NCBI GenBank assembly: GCA_949297715.1
Contig: CASFTJ010000006.1
Location: 1 to 64,000 of the forward strand
Reading direction: 5' to 3'
DNA length: 64,000 nucleotides
DNA from: an uncultured bacterium
GTDB lineage: Bacteria > Cyanobacteriota > Vampirovibrionia > Gastranaerophilales > Gastranaerophilaceae
Each line of letters starts with the position of its first letter. The stretch's first letter is position 1. The position numbers and the translations under genes were made by a program. Under the pieces are notes generated by a model. That model was not told where the DNA came from, made no database searches, and saw nothing but the letters and a program-made list of their open reading frames with translations. Below, piece after piece: positions 1 through 7,183 of the stretch.

Positions 1-347
1 GCTGCCTCCCGTAGGAGTATGGGCCGTGTCTCAGTCCCATTGTGGCTGATCATCCTCTCAAACCAGCTACTGATCGTCGCCTTGGTGGTCCATTACACCT
101 CCAACTAGCTAATCAGATGCAGGCTCATCTTTAAGCACCGGAGTTTTCAAGATTGGCATTGCAGCCAACCTCATATGGGGTATTAGCAATCGTTTCCAAC
201 TGTTGTCCCCCGCTTAAAGGCAGATTCCCTACATATTACTCACCCGTCCGCCACTTTCCTCTGACCGAAGCCAGATTCTCGTTCGACTTGCATGTATGAA
301 GCACGCCGCCAGCGTTCGTCCTGAGCCAGGATCAAACTCTCCATTGT
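1..347 (-). rRNA. rrs: 16S ribosomal RNA, 5' part (gene runs off the left edge)
   Basis: Read on the minus strand. Bases 340-321 are the universal 27F site (AGAGTTTGATCCTGGCTCAG), so the mature 5' end lies near 347. Bases 18-1 are the complement of the universal 338-357 site (ACTCCTACGGGAGGCAGC). Only about the first 350 nt of the roughly 1,500 nt gene are present; the rest, and any 23S/5S, lie left of the window. This stretch covers V1-V2 and is useful for a taxonomic search. Confidence 0.97.
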
Positions 348-576
348 CAGAAAGTTTATTCGTTCGTCATATCACTATGACGTTTGACTCATTTCGTTTG
401 CAAACTTTCGTTTGCGCTGTCCTTATCATTTTCTTTGAATTAACAAAGCTATTCGTCTTCAGCTATTCTGTTTTCAATGTGCTGAGCCTTTTTCCTTTTA
501 TTTAATTTTGCAGTCCACAAAATCATCTCTAGGGGTTTCGGCTATTCTCAGCGGCCTCATTTCCGACCGCAATTTT
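348..576 (-). other. 16S rRNA leader with hairpins
   Basis: The 230-base leader between the rRNA promoter and the 16S 5' end is rich in short stems. These include CGTCATA/TATGACG with a 4-base loop (365-382), a CAAAC-GAAA-GTTTG tetraloop stem near 400-413, and CTTTG/CAAAG around 434-449. These probably serve antitermination or RNase III processing, but no canonical boxA could be pinned down. No credible gene lies in 348-984: apparent open frames there are AT-rich or lie on the rRNA leader. Confidence 0.5.
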
Positions 577-605
577 TATCTTACTACTTAAATTTTCTTT
601 GTCAA
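577..605 (-). promoter_or_regulatory. Probable rRNA operon promoter
   Basis: On the minus strand there is a perfect -35 TTGACA (605-600). It is followed after 16-17 bases by TAAGAT/AAGATA as -10. The DNA just upstream (606-640 on the plus strand) is almost pure A/T and could act as an UP element. It points into the 16S gene. Confidence 0.6.
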
Positions 606-910
606 CTACTTTTTTAAAGTTTGTTAAGATTTTTTTTTATCTTTAAGTTTGCTTTAAGTTTTAAGGTTCGCTGTGCACTTGGCACGTCTCTAATTGTAGA
701 TAAAAGAAAATTTAAAATCAACCTTTTTTTCTTTATTTTTTTCATGTTTTTTGTGCCATTTCGGCAAAACCATTGTGTTGCAATAGTTTTAGTGCTTTAC
801 ATTTGTTAATAATTCTTTTTTCTGTATTCTTTTTCTCTTCTTTTTTAGATGCATATTTTTTTATATTGTTCCCTTTTATTTTTTTTCATAAGAATGTATG
901 ACGTATCTTG

Positions 911-940
911 TTGAAAGATATTATATACTGTTCCTATATA
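911..940 (+). promoter_or_regulatory. Candidate promoter of the small exported protein gene
   Basis: TTGAAA (911-916), an 18-base spacer and TATATA (935-940), ending 45 bases before the start codon at 985. Five of six -35 and four of six -10 bases match consensus. Confidence 0.4.
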
Positions 941-984
941 GTTGTAAGATTATTTAAGAATAGGAAGAATAGGAGATAAAAATC

Positions 985-1410
985 ATGATTAAAACATCTA
1001 AAATTCTTGCAATTTCATTATTTTTTACTTTGGCATGCTCTACTGCCGCTTTCGCTGACGGTAATGCTTTCACTCCGCTGAATTTTGACAACACAAATTA
1101 TTACAATTCTAATGTCAGAACAAGCAATGCAACTAATCCAAATACTTCATCTACTCTTTCCGGAAGCGCTGTAACTCAAGAAGTTACCGGAAGCTCTGAC
1201 ATGCAAGATGCAATTCTTAAACTTGACAATGCGCAGGTTGATGTAAGAAGCGATCTTTTGAATTTAAAAGCTAAATATGCCGATATTGACGCACAGTATA
1301 AGGCTATTAAAAATGAACGTAAATCTGTTAATAAACAGTTGAAATCTACTGAAAAAAGAATTAAACAAATTGAAAAAGCTAAAGAAAAAATCAGAAAAAA
1401 TATGATTTAA
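985..1410 (+). CDS. Small exported coiled-coil protein, unknown function
   Basis: A 141-residue protein of no recognised family. Residues 1-24 form a clear Sec signal peptide (MIKTS, a hydrophobic core, then a cut near AFADG). The mature part is Asn/Ser/Thr-rich to about residue 70. A Lys/Glu-rich helix with heptad character fills the rest (roughly 80-141), ending in a very basic tail. It is expected in the periplasm or envelope. The start follows an AGGAGATAAAAATC ribosome binding site. The gene stands alone with its own promoter and terminator, between the rRNA promoter and a convergent lytic transglycosylase gene. Confidence 0.8.
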   Translation: MIKTSKILAISLFFTLACSTAAFADGNAFTPLNFDNTNYYNSNVRTSNATNPNTSSTLSGSAVTQEVTGSSDMQDAILKLDNAQVDVRSDLLNLKAKYADIDAQYKAIKNERKSVNKQLKSTEKRIKQIEKAKEKIRKNMI

Positions 1411-1432
1411 AAAAACTTTAATTTTAACTTTT

Positions 1433-1464
1433 AAAGGATGATCTTACAGGTCATCCTTTTTTAT
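1433..1464 (+). terminator. Intrinsic terminator
   Basis: Stem AAAGGATGA (1433-1441) pairs with TCATCCTTT (1451-1459) around a 9-base loop and runs into TTTTTATT. It closes the small exported protein gene. Confidence 0.8.
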
Positions 1465-1523
1465 TATAATCCTTATATAATCAAAGTTTCAGCCCATGCT
1501 TAAAATGAATAAGGCATGACTTT

Positions 1524-3503
1524 TTATTCATTCACGTTATATATTCTTATATAGTTCCAGTAGGATCTGAAAACTTTTTTAACGTAAGTTTTGGTTTCTT
1601 CATAGGGGATTTGTTCCACAAAGCTGTCTGTATCATCATACATAAGCGACTGTTTCCACCTTGTGACAGAACCTATTCCGCCGTTATAGGAAGCAACAGC
1701 CGAGATATCATGACCTGAAAGCATGCCTTTTATATATGCATAATAATAATTGCCGAGTTTTATGTTGGATTCTGCGTTAAAAAGATCATAGTTGCCGAGA
1801 TGTTTTATTCTGGCGATTTCTTCTGCAGTTGAAGGCATGAGCTGCATCAGCCCCTTTGCTCCTGCAAAGCTTGCGGCTTCCGGATTAAAATAACTTTCCT
1901 CTCTTGCGATTGAAAGCATTAGCGGGGGATTGTTTCCTGTAATATCGGCGTAATCTTCTATCTCTTCATAGTAATGAACTGGATAAACTAATCGCCATCT
2001 TAAATCATATTTATCGGGCTTTACGTCTAATTTATCCATTGCGTTTCTTGCCACAAGCATGGAATGTGGATAATCTTCTTGTTTATATAATATCCAACTC
2101 TTTACAAACCCGTCATTGCCTAAAATTTCATCTATTATCTCATAATCTTCTAACTGTACAAGTTTCTTTATTACAGGATTTTTTAACGGATAAGGATATT
2201 CTACAGGCATGGGTTTTATCCGATTCGTAATAATAGAATGCTGTTGATGATTTAACCTTAAATATGCTCTGTATGCATAATATGTATCAGGATAAGTCGT
2301 AATTACACCCTTGTATAAGCCCATATATGCACTGTAATTTCTTTCTCTTTCAAAAATCTTCCCGAGCCAAAACATTATCATAGGTGCATCTTCTTCACTT
2401 CTGTACCTATCAAGATAATCACGGGCAACTTTTTGCGCTGCATCGTAATCTTTCAATTCATAAGTACCCATGAATATCTCGGATAAAGCTTTTGGGGCAT
2501 ATTTGCTATCAGGGTATTCCGCATAAAAATTCTTGAAACATTTTGTTTTTTCATAGCCTTTTTGATAATCGCATTTTTTCATTTCCGCATAATCATGAGC
2601 TTTGGTTTTTACCATACTGCAAAGTAAATCTGCTAGTTCGTAAGGAGGCATGCCGCTTAATTGAAAATACAAATTCATTGCTTCTATAAGTTTTTCTTCA
2701 GAAACATAATCCTGATATTTGGCAAAACCTTCCTGGAGCATGCTCAAAGCTTCCTGTTTACGGCCTGTCACATTTAATATTTTAGCTTTTAGAACCCAGC
2801 TTTCGTTAATATTTGAGTGTTCTATAAGCTCCTTAACTTTCGGATATTCACCCTTTTGATAAAGAGATTCTGCCATAAGCAAGTAATCATCCGGAGAAAT
2901 TGTCTTATCTATTGAAAGCCAATTTTCAATTACATTTGGCGCAAGTCTTCCGTCCGGAGCCTTTTCTAAATAATGACGAAAATAATTCTCCGCATCCTGC
3001 TTGGCTGATAAAGGAAATATTGCACCCTCTTCTTGCGTATATCGTTTAATCATCAATAGTCCTAAAAAATATTCCGATGCTATTGCATAATCCGTTGTCG
3101 GATAATGCTGCATAATTTGTTCAAAATATTTCCTTGCCAGCTTCGGATTTTCATCCATTATCATTTGTGCTGCCTGATATTTTGCTTTCGGACTTAGAGG
3201 ATTTTTACCGTAATGATTAAAAAGCGCTTTATATTTTCTGATTGCAGATTCATTATCATCAATTGCTTTTGCACACTCCGCCTGTCTGTATAATGCTATC
3301 GGTTTTAAATCCGACATCGCTGATATGCGCGAAAATAAATAATACGAATTTGAATAATCTCCGCTTTTATAATCCGCTAATGCTTCTTTATATATTTCAA
3401 CCGTCCGCAAAGGTGTTTGGTAAAGCTTGCTGAAAAGAATTCCACCCGCAAAAAACAATACCGCAAGAGATACACCCGCAATAATCTTCTCTCTGTTGTT
3501 CAT
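1524..3503 (-). CDS. Slt70-like soluble/anchored lytic transglycosylase
   Basis: Cleaves the glycan strands of peptidoglycan from the periplasmic side. A single N-terminal membrane anchor (about residues 5-25) is followed by about 450 residues of TPR-like helical repeats, as in the Slt70 superhelix. The catalytic SLT domain occupies the last 150 residues. There the motif REESYFNP carries the catalytic Glu (about residue 536), followed by GAKGLMQLMPSTA and ASYNGG. I chose the ATG at 3503 because a -10 box ends at 3513, leaving no room for a leader; an upstream in-frame ATG sits at 3512. It has no Shine-Dalgarno. Convergent with the 985 gene and divergent from manC. Confidence 0.92.
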   Translation of the reverse strand: MNNREKIIAGVSLAVLFFAGGILFSKLYQTPLRTVEIYKEALADYKSGDYSNSYYLFSRISAMSDLKPIALYRQAECAKAIDDNESAIRKYKALFNHYGKNPLSPKAKYQAAQMIMDENPKLARKYFEQIMQHYPTTDYAIASEYFLGLLMIKRYTQEEGAIFPLSAKQDAENYFRHYLEKAPDGRLAPNVIENWLSIDKTISPDDYLLMAESLYQKGEYPKVKELIEHSNINESWVLKAKILNVTGRKQEALSMLQEGFAKYQDYVSEEKLIEAMNLYFQLSGMPPYELADLLCSMVKTKAHDYAEMKKCDYQKGYEKTKCFKNFYAEYPDSKYAPKALSEIFMGTYELKDYDAAQKVARDYLDRYRSEEDAPMIMFWLGKIFERERNYSAYMGLYKGVITTYPDTYYAYRAYLRLNHQQHSIITNRIKPMPVEYPYPLKNPVIKKLVQLEDYEIIDEILGNDGFVKSWILYKQEDYPHSMLVARNAMDKLDVKPDKYDLRWRLVYPVHYYEEIEDYADITGNNPPLMLSIAREESYFNPEAASFAGAKGLMQLMPSTAEEIARIKHLGNYDLFNAESNIKLGNYYYAYIKGMLSGHDISAVASYNGGIGSVTRWKQSLMYDDTDSFVEQIPYEETKTYVKKVFRSYWNYIRIYNVNE

Positions 3504-3512
3504 ATTAATCAT

Positions 3513-3541
3513 ATTTTATTATGTTATCAAAGTTTTTTCAA
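3513..3541 (-). promoter_or_regulatory. Candidate leaderless promoter of the lytic transglycosylase gene
   Basis: TTGAAA (3541-3536), a 17-base spacer, then TAAAAT (3518-3513) on the minus strand. The ATG at 3503 lies where transcription would start plus two or three bases. Confidence 0.5.
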
Positions 3542-3636
3542 AATTAAAAATTTTTCAAAAAAAGTTACATTTTATAAAATTATAATCTTTTTATAATATA
3601 ATATATATGTTAACTGTCTTAGAAAAGAGGAGTGAT

Positions 3637-5025
3637 ATGTTCGGAATTATACTGGCAGGTGGATCCGGAAGCAGGCTTTGGCCTCTATCAAGAGAATTGT
3701 GCCCTAAACAACTTCTTAAACTTACGGGTGAAAAAAGTCTTCTGCAAGTTACTTATCAAAGACTTCAAAATGTTATACCAGATATGAAAATTTTGAGTAT
3801 CACAAACACAAAACATCTTGCTAATGTCAAAATTCAGTTGAAAGATTTTTGTGATTCGCCTCTTATTTTGTCTGAACCGGTTTCTAAAAATACAGCTCCC
3901 GCAGCTGCTGTTTCTGCAAAATTTATCGCTCAAAAAAATAATTCTGATGATATCCTTCTTGTTGTACCGTCAGATCATATTATTCATGACACAGAAAAAT
4001 TTGCTCTGGCAATTAAAGAAGGTGAAAAGCTTGCACAAAAAGGTTACATTGTAACTTTCGGCGTAAAACCTTCCTACAGCGAAACCGGATTTGGTTATAT
4101 TAAAACAGGTGAAAAACTTGATAACGGGTTTAAAGTTGAAAAGTTTGTTGAAAAACCCGATACTGAAACTGCAAAAAAGTATCTTGAAGATAATTCTATA
4201 TTTTGGAACAGCGGAATTTTTATGTTTAAAATTTCTGCGTTTTTCGATGAATTAAAAAAGCATGCTCCTGAAATTTTTGAAGTTATCCCAAAAATCAACT
4301 TTGAAACTTCTGATGAAATTCCGTTTGTCGAATTTGACAGGATGCCAAATATTTCACTCGATTACGCTTTGATGGAAAAATCTCAAAAACTTGCAATGAT
4401 TGAACTTGAAAGTGATTGGAAGGATGTCGGAAGCTGGGATGCTTTGTATGACATCAGCGAAAAAGATGAAGCCGGTAATGTTTTTGTCGGGCATGTTTTG
4501 GATGAAGGCTCTAAAAATTCTTTCGTTTATTCTTCGTCAAAACTTGTCGCAACTATCGGACTTGAAGATGTTGTTTTAGTCGAAACCGAAGATGCGATTC
4601 TGGCATGCCGTAAAGACAAAGCCCAAAATGTAAAACATATTTATGAAACTTTAAAACAACAAAATGACAATACTCATTTCGTGCATAAAACAGTTTACAG
4701 ACCTTGGGGATTTTACACGGTTATTGCGCAGGGAGAAGGATTCTTGTCTAAGATAATCCATGTTAATCCTAAACAAAGACTTTCACTTCAATCGCATAAT
4801 CACAGAAGCGAACATTGGGTTGTACTTTCGGGAACTGCAATGGTCGTTTTGGATTCTAAGGAGCTTATTCTAAACCCAGGGCACAGCGTCGATATCCCGC
4901 TTAAAGCAATTCACTCACTTCAAAATCCTTATGATGAGGCTGTTGAAGTTATTGAAGTTCAAAAAGGCGATTTGCTTATCGAAGAAGATATTATAAGATA
5001 CGAAGATATCTACGGACGAGCTTAA
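3637..5025 (+). CDS. manC: Mannose-1-phosphate guanylyltransferase / mannose-6-phosphate isomerase
   Basis: Makes GDP-mannose from mannose-1-phosphate and GTP for surface polysaccharides; the second domain is a type II phosphomannose isomerase. The N-terminal nucleotidyltransferase domain opens with the pyrophosphorylase signature GIILAGGSGSRLWPLSRE and contains FVEKPD. The cupin domain fills the last 110 residues or so (RPWGFYTVI, then HNHRSEHWVVLSGTA). An open frame extends to an ATG at 3607, but the family starts just before the ILAGG motif and AGAGGAG lies 5 bases before the ATG at 3637, so that start is preferred. Monocistronic, with a terminator right after it. Confidence 0.93.
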   Translation: MFGIILAGGSGSRLWPLSRELCPKQLLKLTGEKSLLQVTYQRLQNVIPDMKILSITNTKHLANVKIQLKDFCDSPLILSEPVSKNTAPAAAVSAKFIAQKNNSDDILLVVPSDHIIHDTEKFALAIKEGEKLAQKGYIVTFGVKPSYSETGFGYIKTGEKLDNGFKVEKFVEKPDTETAKKYLEDNSIFWNSGIFMFKISAFFDELKKHAPEIFEVIPKINFETSDEIPFVEFDRMPNISLDYALMEKSQKLAMIELESDWKDVGSWDALYDISEKDEAGNVFVGHVLDEGSKNSFVYSSSKLVATIGLEDVVLVETEDAILACRKDKAQNVKHIYETLKQQNDNTHFVHKTVYRPWGFYTVIAQGEGFLSKIIHVNPKQRLSLQSHNHRSEHWVVLSGTAMVVLDSKELILNPGHSVDIPLKAIHSLQNPYDEAVEVIEVQKGDLLIEEDIIRYEDIYGRA

Positions 5026-5061
5026 ACTGAAATTTTAAACACAATTTTTTATAATAAAAAA

Positions 5062-5087
5062 CCGGCATGGTATTTGCCGGCTTTTTT
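5062..5087 (+). terminator. Intrinsic terminator of manC
   Basis: CCGGCA (5062-5067) pairs with TGCCGG (5075-5080), followed by C and a run of six T. It lies in the convergent gap between manC and the DUF3137 gene. Confidence 0.75.
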
Positions 5088-5108
5088 GTTTATTTTGCAC
5101 TTTTAATG

Positions 5109-6269
5109 TTACAAACCTATATGCTGATTTAATTTCAATACATTTATAAGCTCTATAATCGATAAAATTTCATCAAAAAGTTCAGTAAAAGTATCGGCAT
5201 CAGAATCTTTACTCAAGTTAGCCATCTGGAATAAATCACGACCTGCATCAATAGCTATTATTATTTTGCCATCCTTAAACGAAGCTCTTATATATTTTGC
5301 TCTGAATGCCATTTTCATATTCAAAAACCGCTCAATAAATCCGGTTGTTAAAACATATCTTGCCTCAACCTGATTATCAGAATAAACTTCATATTTTTGC
5401 ATAAACGAAGGATCTTCCAAAATTACATCTTCAAATTTAGAACGATCAAATTTTATCCCTCTATTGGTCATTGCTCTTTCCAAAACAAAAGTGTGGCCTT
5501 CAAAGTTTTTATTCATGTCAAACTCTACAAATACCCCCCTAAAACCGGATTGAGAAACATATTTAAATATAACAAATAAAGGTATTCCTAATAAATAAAT
5601 CAACAAAAATACAACAACTATTGCACCGTTATTTAAAACATCACTGAGCCAAATTACAAAAAACATCAAAAAAACAAAAACAAAACCAAAAAGTCCACAC
5701 CCGCATCCGAATACAAAAGGCAAAATCATTAAAGTATTTATAATACATTGCAGTGAAGTTTTGCTTGTATCCAATTCAAAAATATCAAATTTTACTCCTC
5801 TATATGAGCCCCAAATTCTATCTCCAAACGCCCCAACCAAAAAAGAGCTTAACAAATTTGAAGATTTATATTTATCCATATTAACGGGCTTGCTAGATTT
5901 TCCGATGTCATCCCATTGCAAATCACCGAAAATTTTTAAAAACTCAGGCATGAACATTTTCTTAAATTCATATTCGCCATTCACATCAATTTGAATCACA
6001 CGATTTTTTTCACCCTTATGGTTTAACATTAAAATCACAGTTCCCAGGCAAAAACTAATAATCGGGAATATAATCAAAGATGTGCCGTTTATTTTAAGCG
6101 AGCCTACTAAAAAAAATAGTGCAAAACCTAATAAAATTAAAATTATAGCAAATACATCCACCCTTTTCTTTTTACGTTGTTTATTTAAATATTCAAGATT
6201 AGGCTTAACCTTTTTAAAATAAAACTCTCTTAACTCATTTCTCATCTGAGCAACATTTTTTTCTTCCAT
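5109..6269 (-). CDS. DUF3137-type membrane protein
   Basis: A 386-residue integral membrane protein resembling the DUF3137 family, whose biochemical role is not known. The N-terminus is charged and coiled (to about residue 40), then come two hydrophobic hairpin segments (about 40-60 and 65-85). A soluble block contains the family-like GSYRGVKFDIFELD. A second membrane pair lies near 185-235, followed by a C-terminal soluble domain with FRGVFVEFDMNKNFEGHT. It starts 7 bases after the stop of the upstream metallopeptidase gene, so the two are surely one transcript. Confidence 0.75.
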   Translation of the reverse strand: MEEKNVAQMRNELREFYFKKVKPNLEYLNKQRKKKRVDVFAIILILLGFALFFLVGSLKINGTSLIIFPIISFCLGTVILMLNHKGEKNRVIQIDVNGEYEFKKMFMPEFLKIFGDLQWDDIGKSSKPVNMDKYKSSNLLSSFLVGAFGDRIWGSYRGVKFDIFELDTSKTSLQCIINTLMILPFVFGCGCGLFGFVFVFLMFFVIWLSDVLNNGAIVVVFLLIYLLGIPLFVIFKYVSQSGFRGVFVEFDMNKNFEGHTFVLERAMTNRGIKFDRSKFEDVILEDPSFMQKYEVYSDNQVEARYVLTTGFIERFLNMKMAFRAKYIRASFKDGKIIIAIDAGRDLFQMANLSKDSDADTFTELFDEILSIIELINVLKLNQHIGL

Positions 6270-6276
6270 ACCAACC

Positions 6277-7071
6277 TTAATATTTAGGAATTACATCTTT
6301 CAGATTACCATAATATCCCGAATCCAGCAACTCAAAAAACTTTTGTGAAGTAAAAGGCGCAATAGCTTCTACCCATTCTCTGTCAAGATAAAGCCCTTCG
6401 ACAAACCGTGCAAAAAGTTCCGTCGGACGTTTGTAATATTTATTCAAACGATTAATGCGAGCTGAAACCCTTGACTGTTTTCTTGTAAAAGATTTCAATC
6501 TTATATATGCCGCAAAAGCTTCCGGCATGTCAGGAAAACTTTCTTCTATTGTGTTTATTGTATAAATTTTCGGAACAAACCCCAAAAATCCACCCATAAC
6601 TTTTACTCTGTCATATTTCAGTAAATATCTTGCGTCCGAACGCTTAATGTATTTGTCAAATTCTTTAAACTTTTTGGAACGCTGAAAATTCGGATAAGAT
6701 TTCTTTATAATTTTATCGTAACCGTTTATTTTTTCTTTAATTCTGTCTTTATGTTCATAAAGCTTCACGCATAAAGAATTTTCATCGACAAAATTTGTGA
6801 CCTTAAAAAGTTCTTCTTCAATCAAGGGGTTTTCCGACTGAAACAAAACCGATAAATTCCCGCCTGTCTTTGGCATATCAGGTTCAAGTTTATGGTGAAT
6901 ATAATGAGCAAATTCATGCATCAATGTCGGAATTACTCGAACTTCGGGAGTATTCTTTGAAATATCAATTCTGTTATTGCAAAAAAATCCCTGATGTCCT
7001 CTTGCTTTTGTTGTTGTATGAACCTCAATTCCTAAAGTTCTCAAATACTTCACAAATGTTTTCTTGTCCAT
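6277..7071 (-). CDS. Putative zinc metallopeptidase (HExxH)
   Basis: A 264-residue protein with an HEFAHYIHH motif at residues 52-60, the zinc-binding and catalytic signature of gluzincin-type peptidases. The context (PTLMHEFAHYIHH) is reminiscent of ImmA/IrrE or SprT-like folds, but I cannot assign a family. No signal peptide is visible; it is basic and probably cytoplasmic. A frame extends to a TTG at 7089. The ATG at 7071 is preferred because TATAAT sits exactly 6 bases before it, which suggests a leaderless message. It is followed by the DUF3137 membrane gene in one operon, so the peptidase may act on or with that protein (inference). Confidence 0.7.
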   Translation of the reverse strand: MDKKTFVKYLRTLGIEVHTTTKARGHQGFFCNNRIDISKNTPEVRVIPTLMHEFAHYIHHKLEPDMPKTGGNLSVLFQSENPLIEEELFKVTNFVDENSLCVKLYEHKDRIKEKINGYDKIIKKSYPNFQRSKKFKEFDKYIKRSDARYLLKYDRVKVMGGFLGFVPKIYTINTIEESFPDMPEAFAAYIRLKSFTRKQSRVSARINRLNKYYKRPTELFARFVEGLYLDREWVEAIAPFTSQKFFELLDSGYYGNLKDVIPKY

Positions 7072-7077
7072 AATCTT

Positions 7078-7105
7078 ATTATACTTCAAGATGTTAGTCT
7101 GAAAA
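7078..7105 (-). promoter_or_regulatory. Candidate leaderless promoter of the metallopeptidase gene
   Basis: Minus strand: TTTTCA (7105-7100), a 16-base spacer, perfect TATAAT (7083-7078), then 6 bases to ATG at 7071. Confidence 0.5.
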
Positions 7106-7131
7106 GTCTTTATACATACTTAACAAAATAT

Positions 7132-7164
7132 AAAAAAGGCGACCGAAAAACTCGATCGCCTTTT
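7132..7164 (-). terminator. Intrinsic terminator of ppdK
   Basis: AAAAGGCGA (7134-7142) pairs with TCGCCTTTT (7156-7164). On the minus strand the stem ends in a T run. It lies 19 bases after the ppdK stop. Confidence 0.85.
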
Positions 7165-7183
7165 AAGTTTTATTTTCTTACCG

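Noticed and set aside
296-809. Short open frames (69 and 62 codons) over the 16S leader and AT-rich flank
   Set aside because: They overlap the rRNA gene end, its leader and promoter, have no ribosome binding site and show low-complexity Phe-rich translations.
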